A stretch of 64,000 nucleotides of DNA from Bactericera cockerelli (GCA_024516035.1 CM044955.1:56953655-57017654), one strand, 5' to 3'; positions 1 to 17,760 are shown, counted from the stretch's first letter. The notes: generated from the letters alone by a model not told the origin. Translations and numbers: made by a program.

Positions 1-1135
1 TGAAGGTAACTAATAATATGGTCGCTGGCTTCATGAAGGTAACTAATAATATGGTCGCTGGCTTCATGTAGGTAACTAATAATATGGTCGCTGGCTTCAT
101 GTAGGTAACTAACAATATGGTCGCTGGCTTCATGAAGGTAACTAACAATATGGTCGCTGGCTTCATGAAGGTAACTAATAATATGGTCGCTGGCTTCATG
201 AAGGTAACTAATAATATGGTCGCTGGCTTCATGTAGGTAACTAATAATATGGTCGCTGGCTTCATGTAGGTAACTAATAATATGGTCGCTGGCTTCATGA
301 AGGTAACTAAAAATATGGTCGCTGGCTTCATGAAGGTAACTAATAATATGGTCGCTGGCTTCGTGAAGGTAACTAATAATATGGTCGCTGGCTTCATGAA
401 GGTAACTAATAATATGGTCGCTGGCTTCATGAAGGTAACTGATAATATGGTCGCTGGCTTCATGAAGGTAACTAACAATATAGTCGCTGGCTTCATGTTG
501 GTAACTAATAATATGGTCGCTGGCTTCATGAAGGTAACTAACAATATGGTCGCTGGCTTCATGAAGGTAACTAATAATATGGTCGCTGGCTTCATGAAGG
601 TAACTAATAATATTATGGTCGCTGGCTTCATGAAGGTAACTAATAATATGGTCGCTGGCTTCATGAAGGTAACTAATAATATGGTCGCTGGCTTCATGAA
701 GGTAACTAATAATAATAAGCCCTGATACAATGGTAGTCGCTGGCTTCATGAAGGTAACTAATAATAATAAGCCCTGATACCATGGTAGTCGCTGGCTTCA
801 TGAAGGTAACTAATAATAATAAGCCCTGATACAATGGTAGTCGCTGGCTTCATGAAGGTAACTAATAATAATAGGCCCTGATACAATGGTGGTCGCTGGC
901 TTCATGAAGGTAACTAATAATGTAGTCGCTGGCTTCATGAAGGTAACTAATAATATGGTCGCTGGCTTCGTGAAAGTAACTAATAATATGGTCGCTGGCT
1001 TCATGAAGGTAACTAACAATATGGTCGCTGGCTTCATGAAGGTAACTAATAATATGGTCGCTGGCTTCATGAAGGTAACTAACAATATGGTCGCTGGCTT
1101 CATGAAGGTAACTAATAATAATAAGCCCTGATACA
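1..1135. repeat. 33-bp satellite array with a 52-bp variant block
   Basis: About 28 tandem copies of a 33-bp unit built around ATGGTCGCTGGCTTCATG plus AAGGTAACTAATAAT. The unit is a multiple of three without stops on either strand, so it gives spurious open frames both ways (11-residue repeat MVAGFMKVTNN on plus). From about 719 to 875 the period changes to 52 bp because each unit gains a segment containing AAGCCCTGATACAATGGTAG. The 33-bp period then resumes to 1118, and one more 52-bp-type junction leads directly into a SINE. The array runs off the left edge. I see nothing to suggest it is translated. Confidence 0.95.
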
Positions 1136-1136
1136 A

Positions 1137-1345
1137 TGGTAGTCGAGTGGTTAACGCGCTGGTCTGGTAATCCAGGTAGCGTAGGGACCCGTTTGATCGA
1201 ATCCCATCCAGTGCATGAATTTTTCCTCAGTAAATTGAGTAAAATAGTAATAGGGCTGAGATCTACCTTAAAATGTGTACGCATAACAAATGTACGCAAT
1301 TTTTTCGTCCTCTTGTTATTCTGGAATAGCTTATTTACGCTCTGC
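1137..1345 (+). mobile_element. tRNA-derived SINE, family A, copy 1
   Basis: A tRNA-like head contains an A-box-like TAGTCGAGTGGTTAACGCG, a B-box-like GATCGAATCC and CCAGTGCATGAATTTTTCCTC just after it. The same order recurs at 13467, 37818 and 59789. Its 5' end merges with the satellite: the satellite unit and the SINE head share TGGTAGTCG at the junction. The 3' tail here is diverged. Confidence 0.75.
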
Positions 1346-2335
1346 TATCAGTAATAACTGGTCTGGTGAATATTTACACTGACAGACAATACACTCTTAT
1401 CAGTTGAAAATAAAAGTAAATTTAATGCCAGACAAATTTAATGAGTCCTAGTCAAGTGATAAAACATGTCCACTGAAGATAATGTTGTAATGCGTCTCGC
1501 CTGTCTGATGTCGCTAGAGAACTAGGGCCAAATTGTGAAACAGGATATGATTTAATCTAAGTGGATACTATCTCTTAATAATAATAATAAGTGGAAGGTA
1601 ACCACCAGGCGAGGTTAATGCATCTCATATGATGGTTGGATGGCGTTATGATGCATTAGTTCTCTTAGGGCAAAATTAATAAACAAATTCTACATCATAA
1701 GCCATTGCTAAGCGTCGGTTTCCCTATCTTACACAGTACGCAATCCGTGACTTAGGGCCACAGAGGTATTACAAAAACTATGAATCTATGAATTCCGCCC
1801 TTAATGTCGATGATACCTATTAATTTTTTTGACATAATAACACTAATAACCCAGTGCACGAACTTTTCCTCATTGATTTGAGTTTGTGAACACATAATAA
1901 TAAGACTCTGAGGGTCAGATGGTAGAAAATGCTTTGAGCTTTAACCTCGCCTGGTGGTTATCTTCCACTAAAGAGTGTTATTATTATTAATAACTAGCTC
2001 TTTATCTCTCTCTTAATATCAATCTGTATAAACACGACCACACTGGCTGTATGGCAAATTCCCATGATAAGGAGAATAACCAATGCCCCAAAAAAAAAAA
2101 AAAAAAATTAAATATCACTCACCCCTCCAGCTTTTAAAGCAAATGTAAGACAATTAGTTTTTAGTTCGCTATAGTTTTAAGTTCTTAATTATTTTATTTT
2201 AATGTGAACATTGGTATTGTTGTTTCAATTTATAGTTCTAAGAATTTTTGAAACAATGTTATGTTCTTAATAAAAAAAAAAAAAAAATTAAATCTCTCTC
2301 TTTTTTTTATAATTTACTTTTGTGTATGTTTCCAG
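1346..2335. other. non-coding stretch, presumed intron, with SINE-A fragments
   Basis: No coding exon is visible. It holds a minus-strand SINE-A tail near 1585-1627 and a plus-strand 3' part of SINE A at 1851-1995 (GTGCACGAACTTTTCCTC to the GTTATTATTATT tail). A stretch at 1530-1570 resembles part of 8680-8740 on the other strand. Poly-A and poly-T runs follow near 2088-2107 and 2272-2287. It precedes the splice acceptor TTTCCAG at 2335, so it is probably an intron of the aminopeptidase gene. Confidence 0.55.
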
Positions 2336-3274
2336 GCTGTGGCTCTGCTGCAGCCAGACAGCCACGTGGTGGGAGCTCTGGCCGTGGTGCGGAACAGCTG
2401 TGGTGAGAACTCCTACGTCTCGGACGAGGTGATCGTGTCCCGCGCTGGGAAGAGAATCCGCGTCACCAACACAGACGCTGAGGGGCGCTTCGCCATGGCT
2501 GATGTTCTGGCCCAGGTGAGTTTATAAACCCAGAACTTTATTAATATATATGAATAGTTGTCTGGAAGAACCACGAAAATTTCGATTATTTTTTTATTTC
2601 AAAATTGGAACCTATGTGTAAGTCTTGAATCACTAGAGAAGTCAGCATACAAAAATTTTGTTCCTACTCGTTTTTATTCGTCTTTTTTCGTCAAAACAGA
2701 GCAATTGGGTGCTGCATTAATTGAATTACTAAAAGTACCCTACTGAAAAGTGCCCAAAAACACATAGGTGGTTCTTCTAGACAACTATTCTGTATTATTT
2801 ATACTGCCAGATTTTTTTATTTATTTAATACATGACAAGTAAATGGTTCAAATATACGAGTTTGAACCATTATATAACAATGACAGTTATATAATGGTTA
2901 TATTTAACAATGTCAGTTTACATAATTCATACTATTTTTATCTGAACTTATGCTAGTTTCTTTTGGCTGTTGTCATCCCACACTAAGGGGCCACACCTAT
3001 GAAGTATGGTCCTTGTGTTGTCGATGAGGACTATTAAGTCCCATTATTCCAGCAGTAAGCCCAAGACACAATATGATGTGGTAATAATCCCAAATGGGAG
3101 GATAACTTGTCATGTCCCGGCTGGGTTTCGTACTTGATGTAGCACTCCCTCGTTGATATAGCATTCTCTGCCCAGTGGAAAATCATTAGAGGAGATTTTT
3201 TTTTATTATTATTGAGAAATGATAAATTTATTGAGTTTATTGAGAAAATTGACAAAAGAAATGTGCTGAAACTG

Positions 3275-3308
<34 letters not shown>

Positions 3309-3624
3309 ATTTTGTAGTGTTTTTGTAGGAACTGTTATTTAAAATACATAATTATTTTGTACCTAACTTTGCCCATTTTTCATGTCTTCTTCAGATGGCG
3401 GAGAGAGCCAAGGACGCGGTGAACCCTCACCTGTTCACTCTGGCGACCCTCACGGGTCACGCGGCCGCCACAGTGGGCGACGGCTACTCCATCGTGATGG
3501 ACAATGGGCCGGCGCGTGTCGCCAGCAACGCCCATAGCCTGGCCGACACGGGCGAGGCGATGGGCGACCCGTTCGAGATATCGCGCATTCGTCGCGAGGA
3601 CTACCGGTTCTTCAAGAGTGAGTT

Positions 3625-3666
<42 letters not shown>

Positions 3667-6652
3667 CTTTATTAGGAGGACAAAGTACAAGTAATTTTGA
3701 TTTTGATAAAAGTAATTTTGAACATAAAGCGCCGCTACTTGACCAAAATTGTAAAAATTAATTGCACAGGAATACAAATTAAGGGAATGCATCGAGTATT
3801 CTTGGGACTTTTCCTCCCAATCCCTCTCTGGACTTTATCTTCCAACTTTGATAATTATGTTTGTTGTTTTATAAATAAAACATATCATCATACTGCTAAT
3901 GTGTTCAATAAATACAACATCAATCTGTCAAAGTGTTTTTTTTTTTTTTTTTTTTCTTTGTTTTTTTTTGGACTAACGCCGCATTAAAATAATAGTTATT
4001 ATTATTATTATGTTCACACCAGTTCATTAATAAAAGTGTTCAAATACTTTGTAAGTATGTATGTACCTACAATTATTTTAAAAAAGTAAATCAGATAATG
4101 TGTACTATTACTATTTATTTTATTATGATTATTTAAGGTACTTTATTTGTACTTTTATAAATCAAAGAACATTTTATCAAAAAAAAAAAAAAAAAAAAAA
4201 AACAACAACAAAACAAAATGAAAGAACATGAAAATATAAACAAAAAGATTAAAAATGTTCATCAATTTTTATGAATATCTTAAAGAATAGTATTTAAAGT
4301 TTAGGTGAGGTCCAATGTGCAATGTTGCATGTGTTGGAACTGAAATACTTTAGCTTATAGAGCTCTCTACTAAAGGTCATATCACAACGGGGATTTTTAA
4401 CCTCCATTTGCTGGAAACTTAGAAACCAGCTACTCAAATTAACCTCACCCAGTCTGGGTGGGAACGGCAATAGCATCACGAGCGTACGACTTTGAATGGT
4501 CAAAATTTTAAATTAAATTAGCTTATTATTTTATATAAAACATTTACCTAGTAAGTTAAATAGTAGTTGCCTCAGTAGCTTCACTTAAATAAATAAAAAA
4601 TATGAAAAATAAAACAAATGATTTATTATTATTATTTACCGTGAAAACTTTTTTGTGTTTTCAGGCAAGTGTGAAGGAGAAGACCTGATTCAGTCGGCCA
4701 TGAAGTCCTCAGGCACGAGAACAAGGGGTCACCAGGGCCCCGGGGCCTTCCTCATTAAGGCATCGGGCCTGGACAAGGTAGGAAATCACCACCACTTATC
4801 ACCACCCTTGATCAGGCTTTGTTTATATTTATTTCTAACTTGTTACCATGTTCATATCTATATTCGTCCGGAGTTGTTTATCCAAAACGGTAAGAGATAG
4901 CGAAAAATGTCTCAGAATTGACCCCCCCAAAACCATTATCGCTTTGTCCAGAAAAATTATAAAAAGTTCAAAAAGGCATTGCTGTCCAGCAGTACGGCCA
5001 TGCCTTAGTAAATTTGAAATTTAGTCCCGTTGCAAAGCACGGGCAAATGGCTAGTTGTATATAAAAGATGTAAATAAAGCTTGATCCAAATGTTTATAAA
5101 TTAAAAATTCAAAGCCAAAGAAGTTATAGAAACAGTGCAAGTATTGAAGAGTCTTTTCCGCACCCAATTTATTTATTTATTTATTTACACTTTAAATAGG
5201 ACATAATATTATATACAACAAAAATAATTAGAAATTAAAATACAATGTAACAAAAGAAAAAAATAAAGAAAAAATAAATAAATATAAACATAATACATGT
5301 CCTAACTAAAGGGCGGGGTTATTGCCTTGGGCAATTTCTTCCACCCAACGCTTTTTTTTTGATTTTTTATGAAATTTATGATCTGTAATGTTATCAAACA
5401 AAATATCTAAGTCCCGGATTGCGTACTGTTCTGCTTCCAGTTCGGTCTGGATAACGCAAACACGTCTCTGAAATATTCTCACTTTGACATAGCCCGCGCC
5501 GGGCGCTACCCTGAGGAACCCACAGGGAGACCCGTTGTTTCTCTGGTGGCCCATTATCTCAAGGAGGCCCTGCCTTGACACGCCTTCCCCTACTTGAGTT
5601 TTTCGCTAATAGCCGGCCGGGGTGAGCTTTTGTAATTTTTTTTCAGTTCTGTTTCACTCTTGTCCGGTTTAAGGTTAGGTAAACTATTTTTTTTTTTTTT
5701 TTTGTACCCTATATGCTAAATATGGATCTATCAAGGTGCTAATAAAACTTGATTAGCACCGCCCTTGATCAAGTTTTGTTTCATTAACTGTTAGCGTAAT
5801 GGGACTTCTTGTCTCGAGCCAACAGTCTAAATAAAGGACTACTATACTATACTAGACCCTATATGCTAAATATTGATCTATCAAGATCAGCAACATCTTT
5901 TTATTAACATCTGTTATCAAGGTGCTAATAAAACTTGATGAGCATTGAGCACCGCCCTTGATCAAGTTTTGTCTAATAATTTCAACTTTGTTTCTTGTAA
6001 ATTTTAGGAAGTCAGGACGGGGGTTTTACCCTCCATTCGCTGGGAATCGTACCAGCTACCCACATCAACCTCGCCTAGCCTGGATAGGGCCGAAAATGTA
6101 TTACATTTATTAATATCATCATAATCATAGGGTGGCGTCATCGTAAGCGATGGTAGCCAGACAGTGGAGGAATGACTCAGCACTTCTACCACTGTCTTTA
6201 CAAGGAGGCTCATAATTGACAAGGGCCCCCAGAACCAAGTCAATGCTGGTCTACTCCCTGTTTATAGTCCCCCAGCAGACTGCTGGTCTACTCCCTGTTT
6301 ATAGTCCCCCAGCAGACTGGTCTACTCCCTGTTCATAGTCCCCCAGCTAGGCTGCTGGTCTACTCTCTGTTTATAGTTCCCCACCTAGACTGCTGGTCTA
6401 CTCCCTGTTCATAGTCCCCCAGCCAGACTGCTGGTCTACTCCCTGTTTATAGTACCCCAGTCAGACTATTATTAATATAGACTATATATTTTCAACCATT
6501 TAAAAATGTCTTCACTTTTTTTCCAGTATGGTCTTGACGGCAACCAGACCCTGAAGTACACCCATGTGGACATAGCGCCCAGCTCCGGGGACTACCCTCA
6601 TGAACCCACGGGCCGCCCGCTTGTCTCGTTCATATCTCACTACCTCAAGTAG
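2336..6652 (+). CDS. M17 leucyl aminopeptidase, W07G4.4 type, 3' half (partial)
   Basis: Zinc metallopeptidase of family M17, which removes N-terminal residues from peptides in the cytosol. Four exons are visible: 2336-2515, 3395-3617, 4665-4777 and 6527-6652 (TAG stop). All have AG/GT borders, and phases 0, 1 and 0 at the three junctions keep one frame: 60 codons, then 112 joined across the phase-1 split, then 41 plus stop. The family signature NTDAEGR lies at 2468-2488. In M17 enzymes its Asp and Glu bind metal and its Arg is catalytic. The second exon carries LTGHAAATVGDGYS and the third RTRGHQGPGAFLIKASGLD, both matching the C-terminal catalytic domain as I know it. The N-terminal half must lie left of the window. 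The exons are GC-richer than the introns. An alternative last exon sits at 5441-5578. A candidate poly(A) signal AATAAA is at 7344-7349. Confidence 0.9.
3022..3140 (-). mobile_element. tRNA-derived SINE, family D, copy in aminopeptidase intron
   Basis: Read on minus, it runs from CATCAAGTACGAAACCC and GCCGGGACATGACAAG through a GGGCTTACTGCTGGAATAAT core to GGACTTAATAGTCC. This is the order seen in the full copies at 10932 and 37269. The tRNA-like head is truncated. Confidence 0.7.
4384..4500 (-). mobile_element. SINE family E fragment (intronic)
   Basis: On plus it contains GGGGATTTTTAACCTCCATT, then CCAGCTACTCAAATTAACCT and CACCCAGTCTGGGTGGGAAC. This order is shared with 6007-6095, 41880-41955, 43130-43215 and 61455-61545. 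Only 41782-42079 keeps the tRNA-like head, which orients the family on minus here. Confidence 0.6.
4905..5060 (-). repeat. remnant of a retroelement end
   Basis: The plus strand ends with CCCGTTGCAAAGCACGGGCA and then AATGGCTAGT. This terminal motif recurs in arthropod non-LTR elements in my experience. A second variant, in the other orientation, is at 12113-12335 (CTAGCAGTTAACCCGTGCTT). No coding sequence remains. Confidence 0.4.
5165..5345. repeat. dispersed repeat shared with 10400-10567
   Basis: It is AT-rich with TTTATTTATTTA near its start and ends with CATGTCCTAACTAAAGGGC followed by GGGGTTATTGCC. The copy at 10400-10567 ends CATATGTCCTAACTGAAGG then ACGGGGTTATTGCC. It ends about 95 bp before the alternative aminopeptidase exon. 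Confidence 0.6.
5441..5578 (+). CDS. alternative terminal exon of the aminopeptidase
   Basis: A second, paralogous last exon that fits the same phase-0 junction after 4777. It follows a good acceptor (TTCTGCTTCCAG, ending 5440) and reads 45 codons to TGA at 5576-5578. It begins FGLDNANTSLKYSHFDIA and continues YPEEPTGRPVVSLVAHYLK. The distal exon at 6527 begins YGLDGNQTLKYTHVDIA and continues YPHEPTGRPLVSFISHYLK. The two share length, core and position but differ at many residues, so this is not a recent copy. AATAAA at 5741-5746 could end this transcript form. Choice between the two exons would give proteins with different C-termini (inference). It could instead be a dying duplicate, but the frame and acceptor are intact. 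Confidence 0.8.
   Translation, partial: FGLDNANTSLKYSHFDIARAGRYPEEPTGRPVVSLVAHYLKEALP
5720..5995. repeat. duplicated segment of the CTTGATCAAG repeat family
   Basis: Two related stretches, about 5720-5790 and 5860-5990, each contain ATATGCTAAATAT, AAGGTGCTAATAAAACTTGA and CCGCCCTTGATCAAGTTTTG. Relatives occur at 39950-40025 and 62290-62395 (reverse sense) and near 60305. Between the copies, 5796-5855 carries AATGGGACTTCTTGTCTCGA plus CAGTCTAAATAAAG, a tail also found at 11693-11755 and 25690-25745. Confidence 0.55.
6002..6095 (-). mobile_element. SINE family E fragment
   Basis: On plus it reads GACGGGGGTTTTACCCTCC, then ACCAGCTACCCACATCAACC and CGCCTAGCCTGGATAGGGCC. It matches the middle of the fuller copy at 41782-42079. 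Confidence 0.6.
6124..6300 (+). repeat. dispersed repeat, inverse of 28535-28690
   Basis: It contains GGGTGGCGTCATCGTAAGCG, AGACAGTGGAGGAATGACTC, TTTACAAGGAGGCTCATAAT and GGGCCCCCAGAACCAAG. The same blocks appear in reverse order and complement at 28535-28690. A short piece recurs at 12973-13000. It continues into the 36-bp array. Confidence 0.7.
6245..6471 (+). repeat. about 36-bp tandem repeat, six copies
   Basis: Six units of roughly 34-39 bp share CTGGTCTACTCCCTGTT, ATAGTCCCCCAG and variable GCAGACTG ends. A single copy of this unit ends the related dispersed repeat at 28550-28580, so the array looks like an expansion of that element's end, just upstream of the distal aminopeptidase exon. 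Confidence 0.85.
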
Positions 6653-6850
6653 GCGCCCCGCCCACTGAACCAATCCAAGTAGCGGCCCACTGAACCAATC
6701 CAAGTAGCGGCCCACTGAACCAATCCAAGTAGCGGCCCACTGAACCAATCCAAGTAGCGGCCCACTGAACCAATCCAAGTAGCGGCCCACTGAACCAATC
6801 CAAGTAGCGGCCCACTGAACCAATCCAAGTAGCGGCCCACTGAACCAATC
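6644..6850 (+). repeat. 25-bp tandem repeat starting at the aminopeptidase stop codon
   Basis: Eight copies of CCCACTGAACCAATC start at 6661, 6686, 6711, 6736, 6761, 6786, 6811 and 6836, an exact 25-bp period. The linker is CAAGTAGCGG, which copies the end of the reading frame (CTC AAG TAG). The array therefore seems to have grown from the stop-codon region into the 3' UTR. Open minus-strand frames through it are by-products. Confidence 0.93.
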
Positions 6851-7503
6851 TCCGAGAAAACAGGGCCAAAGGAGCACTGCTACGCGAATTGTGTTCAATA
6901 ATGAGGAGGCTTTTTTTTGCCGAGAGGTTTTCAACATCCAACGAAGATAGTTTTCTTAAGAAAATGCTAGCCTTTTTGAGCGTTTAATAGAAAATGCTAG
7001 TTTTTTTTTTAGCGTTTAATAGAAAACGCTAGATTTTTTAATGTTTAATCCAATGATTTCATGAGTACGTTGGGAGTCAATATTTTGTTCATCAATATGG
7101 GGTCCTTAGCCAATGCCATATAGATATCTTTTTCTTCATTTTCGGCGTTTAACAAGACCAAGATGCCTGTTACTCCTGATGGACAGAACTTTATAAATTC
7201 CCGTAAATGTTTGCTTACATGTAAATGTTTCTTTTCAATTTACTGTGAATTTTATTAAAATGGCACAGTAACATACAACACTAGCCTGGGATTTCTAAGC
7301 TTGTAAAACGGGGAATAAGCTACGATGTTTTATTCAAATCTGCAATAAATAATATATCTAAATATTGAAGAAAAATCCAATATCTAATTTATAATCAACA
7401 AGCATTTTCTGTGATCCACCACACACAAAATATAGTTGCCAGCATTTAGGTTCTTCACACTTTCTTGTTTTTCTATCTATCTCGTTAAGTTAATTTATTC
7501 TAG
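6851..7503 (+). other. probable 3' UTR and flank of the aminopeptidase
   Basis: No further ORF is supported. GAAAATGCTAG is repeated three times around 6960-7032. A candidate poly(A) signal AATAAA lies at 7344-7349, about 690 bp after the stop. Confidence 0.4.
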
Positions 7504-7682
7504 CCGACCTCTGTGGCTGGTTAAGAGCATTGGTTGCTGACCCGGAGGTTGCTGGTTCGAATCCCGGCCGGACAGAAAATTCTGACCGAGTTTTTAGTTT
7601 CCGAAATGGTATGGATGTAAAGGTAAAGTGCCCTGAAGTAATGCGAAAGCGGTTCCTGGGCACAATTTATCTTCATAAAAAA
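7504..7682 (+). mobile_element. tRNA-derived SINE, family B
   Basis: A tRNA-like head CCGACCTCTGTGGCTGGTTA, a B box GGTTCGAATCCC, then TAAAGTGCCCTGAAGTAATG and GCGGTTCCTGGGCAC. It is cut by the assembly gap. The reverse copy at 45594-45770 carries the same blocks, and a 3' fragment is at 9489-9525. Confidence 0.8.
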
Positions 7683-7782
7683 NNNNNNNNNNNNNNNNNN
7701 NNNNNNNNNNNNNNNNNNNNNNNNNNNNNNNNNNNNNNNNNNNNNNNNNNNNNNNNNNNNNNNNNNNNNNNNNNNNNNNNNN
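7683..7782. other. assembly gap (100 N)
   Basis: Exactly 100 unknown bases, so the true length is probably not known. CTTCATAAAAAA stands on both sides, which suggests a collapsed or unresolved repeat. Confidence 0.98.
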
Positions 7783-9100
7783 TACTTCATAAAAAAAGAT
7801 TATACTAAAAACATCATAGAACTGAACAGTATTTACTTTTAATTGTATTTCTTTAAAAAATGAGTTTTATTATTACACAGAAGAGAATAATTACATTTTT
7901 TTCTTACAATGAACTTAAAAATATTTTTTTATATATACTAAAATTAGAACGTCTATTGATCATTCTCATAATATGCATGCACCTTCGTCATGACACAAAA
8001 TCTGTGCTATTCAGTTTTCTCATATTTTATTGATGGAAATAGATGTGAGATCCTCGAATTAAACACCTCCAATATTATGAAACAGATGGATTCCTTGGTC
8101 AATTTCAGTCATATGATGATGAAATTGTGGAACAATTTTTGTCATTGAAATTCATTCCCTCCATCTTTACGTTCATTTAATCATTCCCAAATTTGGGAGC
8201 TTTATTATTCAATCATTTTGGAATCGTGTGCTAAAATAAAATAGTTATGTTGGAAATTCCACAGTGAGTACCAAGTTTCTCATTTCTAGTATCTACTGTT
8301 TAAAAAAAAAAAAAAAACCAATAAAAGACTGACCCGCATTTATCTGCACTGCTGACTAGAACTGGTCATTTCATTGCTCAAAAAATTCTTGATTTTTAGC
8401 CAAGACGTATTTAATTTATTATTTTTAACCAAAAATAAATATTCGATGTAACGGACTGAAATGAAGTTAATCTTATCTTAAGTATCTTTAATCTTTCAAT
8501 AAACTATTTTATGTATTCTAAAATAAAAAATATTTGTTCTTTATTTTCTCATATTTTGCCCATCGTGATTGGTATGCAGACAGCTCTAGGGTCCACATTA
8601 TGAAACAGGATTAAAGTTAAGCTAAGCCTGACACGCCCTCAAGTCGGAGTTTCAACCAATCACAGCGCACTATAGCCCGAGTTAAGGGTATAGTGTCCAC
8701 TTCGATTAAATCTAATCTTGTTTTAGAATTAATAATAATGACACTCTTTCATTATTACATTAAAATAGAAAAATCATTTTTAAATTTCACCAAAACAGTC
8801 TTCATGCGGCCCTGAGAGGCCTAAATCGGTCTAAAAACTAAAGGTAAAATTCTAGGACCCCAAAGAACATGTATACTAATTTTCAACTATTTTAAGAATC
8901 CGGTCGGGAGTAATCGCGGTACAGACAAACGAAAGCCAAATCGTCCAGTACTCAAGTTAAAACAGAACCCCACTACGTTCGGTTATTTATTGTGAAGACC
9001 AAGAAACCAAAAAGCATATATTAAATAAGGGACTAGGTACGAGAAAATACCTAGAAATGGATTCCTGAAGTAAGTAAATTTCTTAGAGTTAATCGTTTTT
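7783..9100. other. AT-rich intergenic stretch, no gene seen
   Basis: No supported coding region. A possible small inverted-repeat element lies about 8595-8740, with AAACAGGATTAAA near one end and TTTAATCGAA on the complementary strand near the other. It resembles 1530-1570. Confidence 0.5.
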
Positions 9101-9245
9101 CACCGACCTCATTAGCTAGATCGATAAGGTGGCGGACTTGTAACCTGGTGGTCGTAGGTTCAAGTCCCTGTTTCAGCGTAGATTTAGTGAGCCGAGTTTG
9201 AGTAGTTGTGCTACCACGAAAGTGATGAACAAATATGATAACTAA
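9101..9245 (+). mobile_element. tRNA-derived SINE, family C
   Basis: CCGACCTCATTAGCTAGATC, GGCGGACTTGTAACCTGG, a B box AGGTTCAAGTCCC, then TGAGTAGTTGTG and CACGAAAGTGATGAACA. Full relatives are at 36683, 50918 and 59606. Confidence 0.8.
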
Positions 9246-9894
9246 AACTTAGTTAATCGTTTCAACAACATCGACTCGTTTTAATGGACATTCATTCAAA
9301 CCTTATTTTCTTATAAATAATATATTTGACAGTATGGACAAAATTTACATCATAATTACATTTAGGGCCGTTTGGCAAAAATCTAACCAAACAGCCCTAG
9401 GAATCAGGCCGTCCTATTAAGTTTTACAGCGTTCTGGTTAGTTCTCCCATCTGGTTGATTTTGAGAGCTATAAGAAGGTAGATCTCCTGAAGTAACGCGA
9501 AAGCGGTTCCAGGGCACAATTTAAAAAAAAGAAGCTAGACATCGCAGCAAGAGTCATCTGCGACGCTTACAACACCAATACCACATTTTCATTTCCTCCT
9601 CTAAAGTAAGCGTGAATCTATTCCTGCATTTCCTATTCAAAGTCTTCGAAAAAATAACGAATTAGAATTATATGTCATAAAATCTTGTCTTTGGTGGTCC
9701 CCGTTCGAAAAAGGTTGTCAATATTTGCCTGACTTCCCCAGTAATGAGAATGTTCGATTTGACGCCACCTCTAACAAGTGGTCAAATACCCGAATCAATG
9801 AGGAAATGTCCACGTGGGATCCGATATATACTCTACTAATTTAATTAGAAATTCTAATGCTTTAATCGCCTCACCTGAAAATGCTTGGTTATAT

Positions 9895-10145
9895 TGTGCT
9901 CCAATACTAAGCCGTCAAAAAATGTGTATTCAAAATTTGGTTACAGTTGTTTGTAAGAGATAGATACCTGCCGGTGCGCTCGTGTTGACCCAGCACCTAA
10001 TTGGGAAGTACTGTGTCACTTCTCGCCCATCAGAGGGGAGGCACACTACGGGATGGGCAGGCTACAACACAGACCACAAGCGTCTACAGTAGCTCCTGTT
10101 TTATGTCTACAAAACAAAAAAGGCTGTGCAACACGCATCTTTAAA
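9895..10145 (+). mobile_element. SINE-like repeat, family F
   Basis: It contains TTCAAAATTTGGTTACAG, TTGTTTGTAAGAGA, CTACAACACAGACCACAAG and GGCTGTGCAACACGCATC. The same blocks occur at 15180-15475, where a decayed tRNA-like head precedes them, and in part at 14190-14290. Confidence 0.6.
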
Positions 10146-10399
10146 AAGTAAGAAAAAATCCCATTACAAATCAACCATTATTGGAAAGAACTGTGAAAAA
10201 AAAGACATAGTTCCCGAGCCACATTGAATGAGATGATGATGATAATAATAATTCAGTGTCTGTGCCTATACCTATTAATAATTAGATAGGCACAGATAAC
10301 TATATCACGGTGGTGAGAGGATTATATGGACGCCCAGATCCAATGTCGATGCTCCTTTCATGTCCATATTGAATGAGATCTTCATAATATACTCTGAGC

Positions 10400-10567
10400 C
10401 ATTTTATTTATTTAGAAACTCTTTATTAGCAGAACATATATACAGACAAACAATGGTAAAAATTAAATATAAAATTGACAGTATTAATAATATAAACAAG
10501 AAAAAAATAAATAAAATATATACATATGTCCTAACTGAAGGACGGGGTTATTGCCTATGGCAATCAT
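10400..10567. repeat. dispersed repeat next to the LSD1 3' end
   Basis: Second copy of the repeat at 5165-5345. It ends 24 bp from the LSD1 stop codon and contains TTTTATTTATTTA, which on minus reads AAATAAATAAAA and could serve as the LSD1 poly(A) signal. If so, a mobile sequence supplies the 3' UTR (inference). Confidence 0.55.
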
Positions 10568-10590
10568 GTTAGCCCTCAGCAAAGCCCCCC

Positions 10591-17760
<7,170 letters not shown>

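Noticed and set aside
1..1135. CRISPR-like array
   Set aside because: Units are contiguous without unique spacers, and the sequence is eukaryotic.
282..1299. Repetitive open frames (MVAGFMKVTNN-type on plus and counterparts on minus)
   Set aside because: They follow only from a 33-bp unit without stops; both strands are open and there is no start context or non-repeat coding sequence.
5306..5581. 91-codon minus-strand frame
   Set aside because: It is antisense to the alternative terminal exon, whose plus-strand translation matches the M17 family.
6512..6941. Minus-strand frames with repeated WIGSVG residues
   Set aside because: They are antisense to the distal aminopeptidase exon and its 25-bp array.
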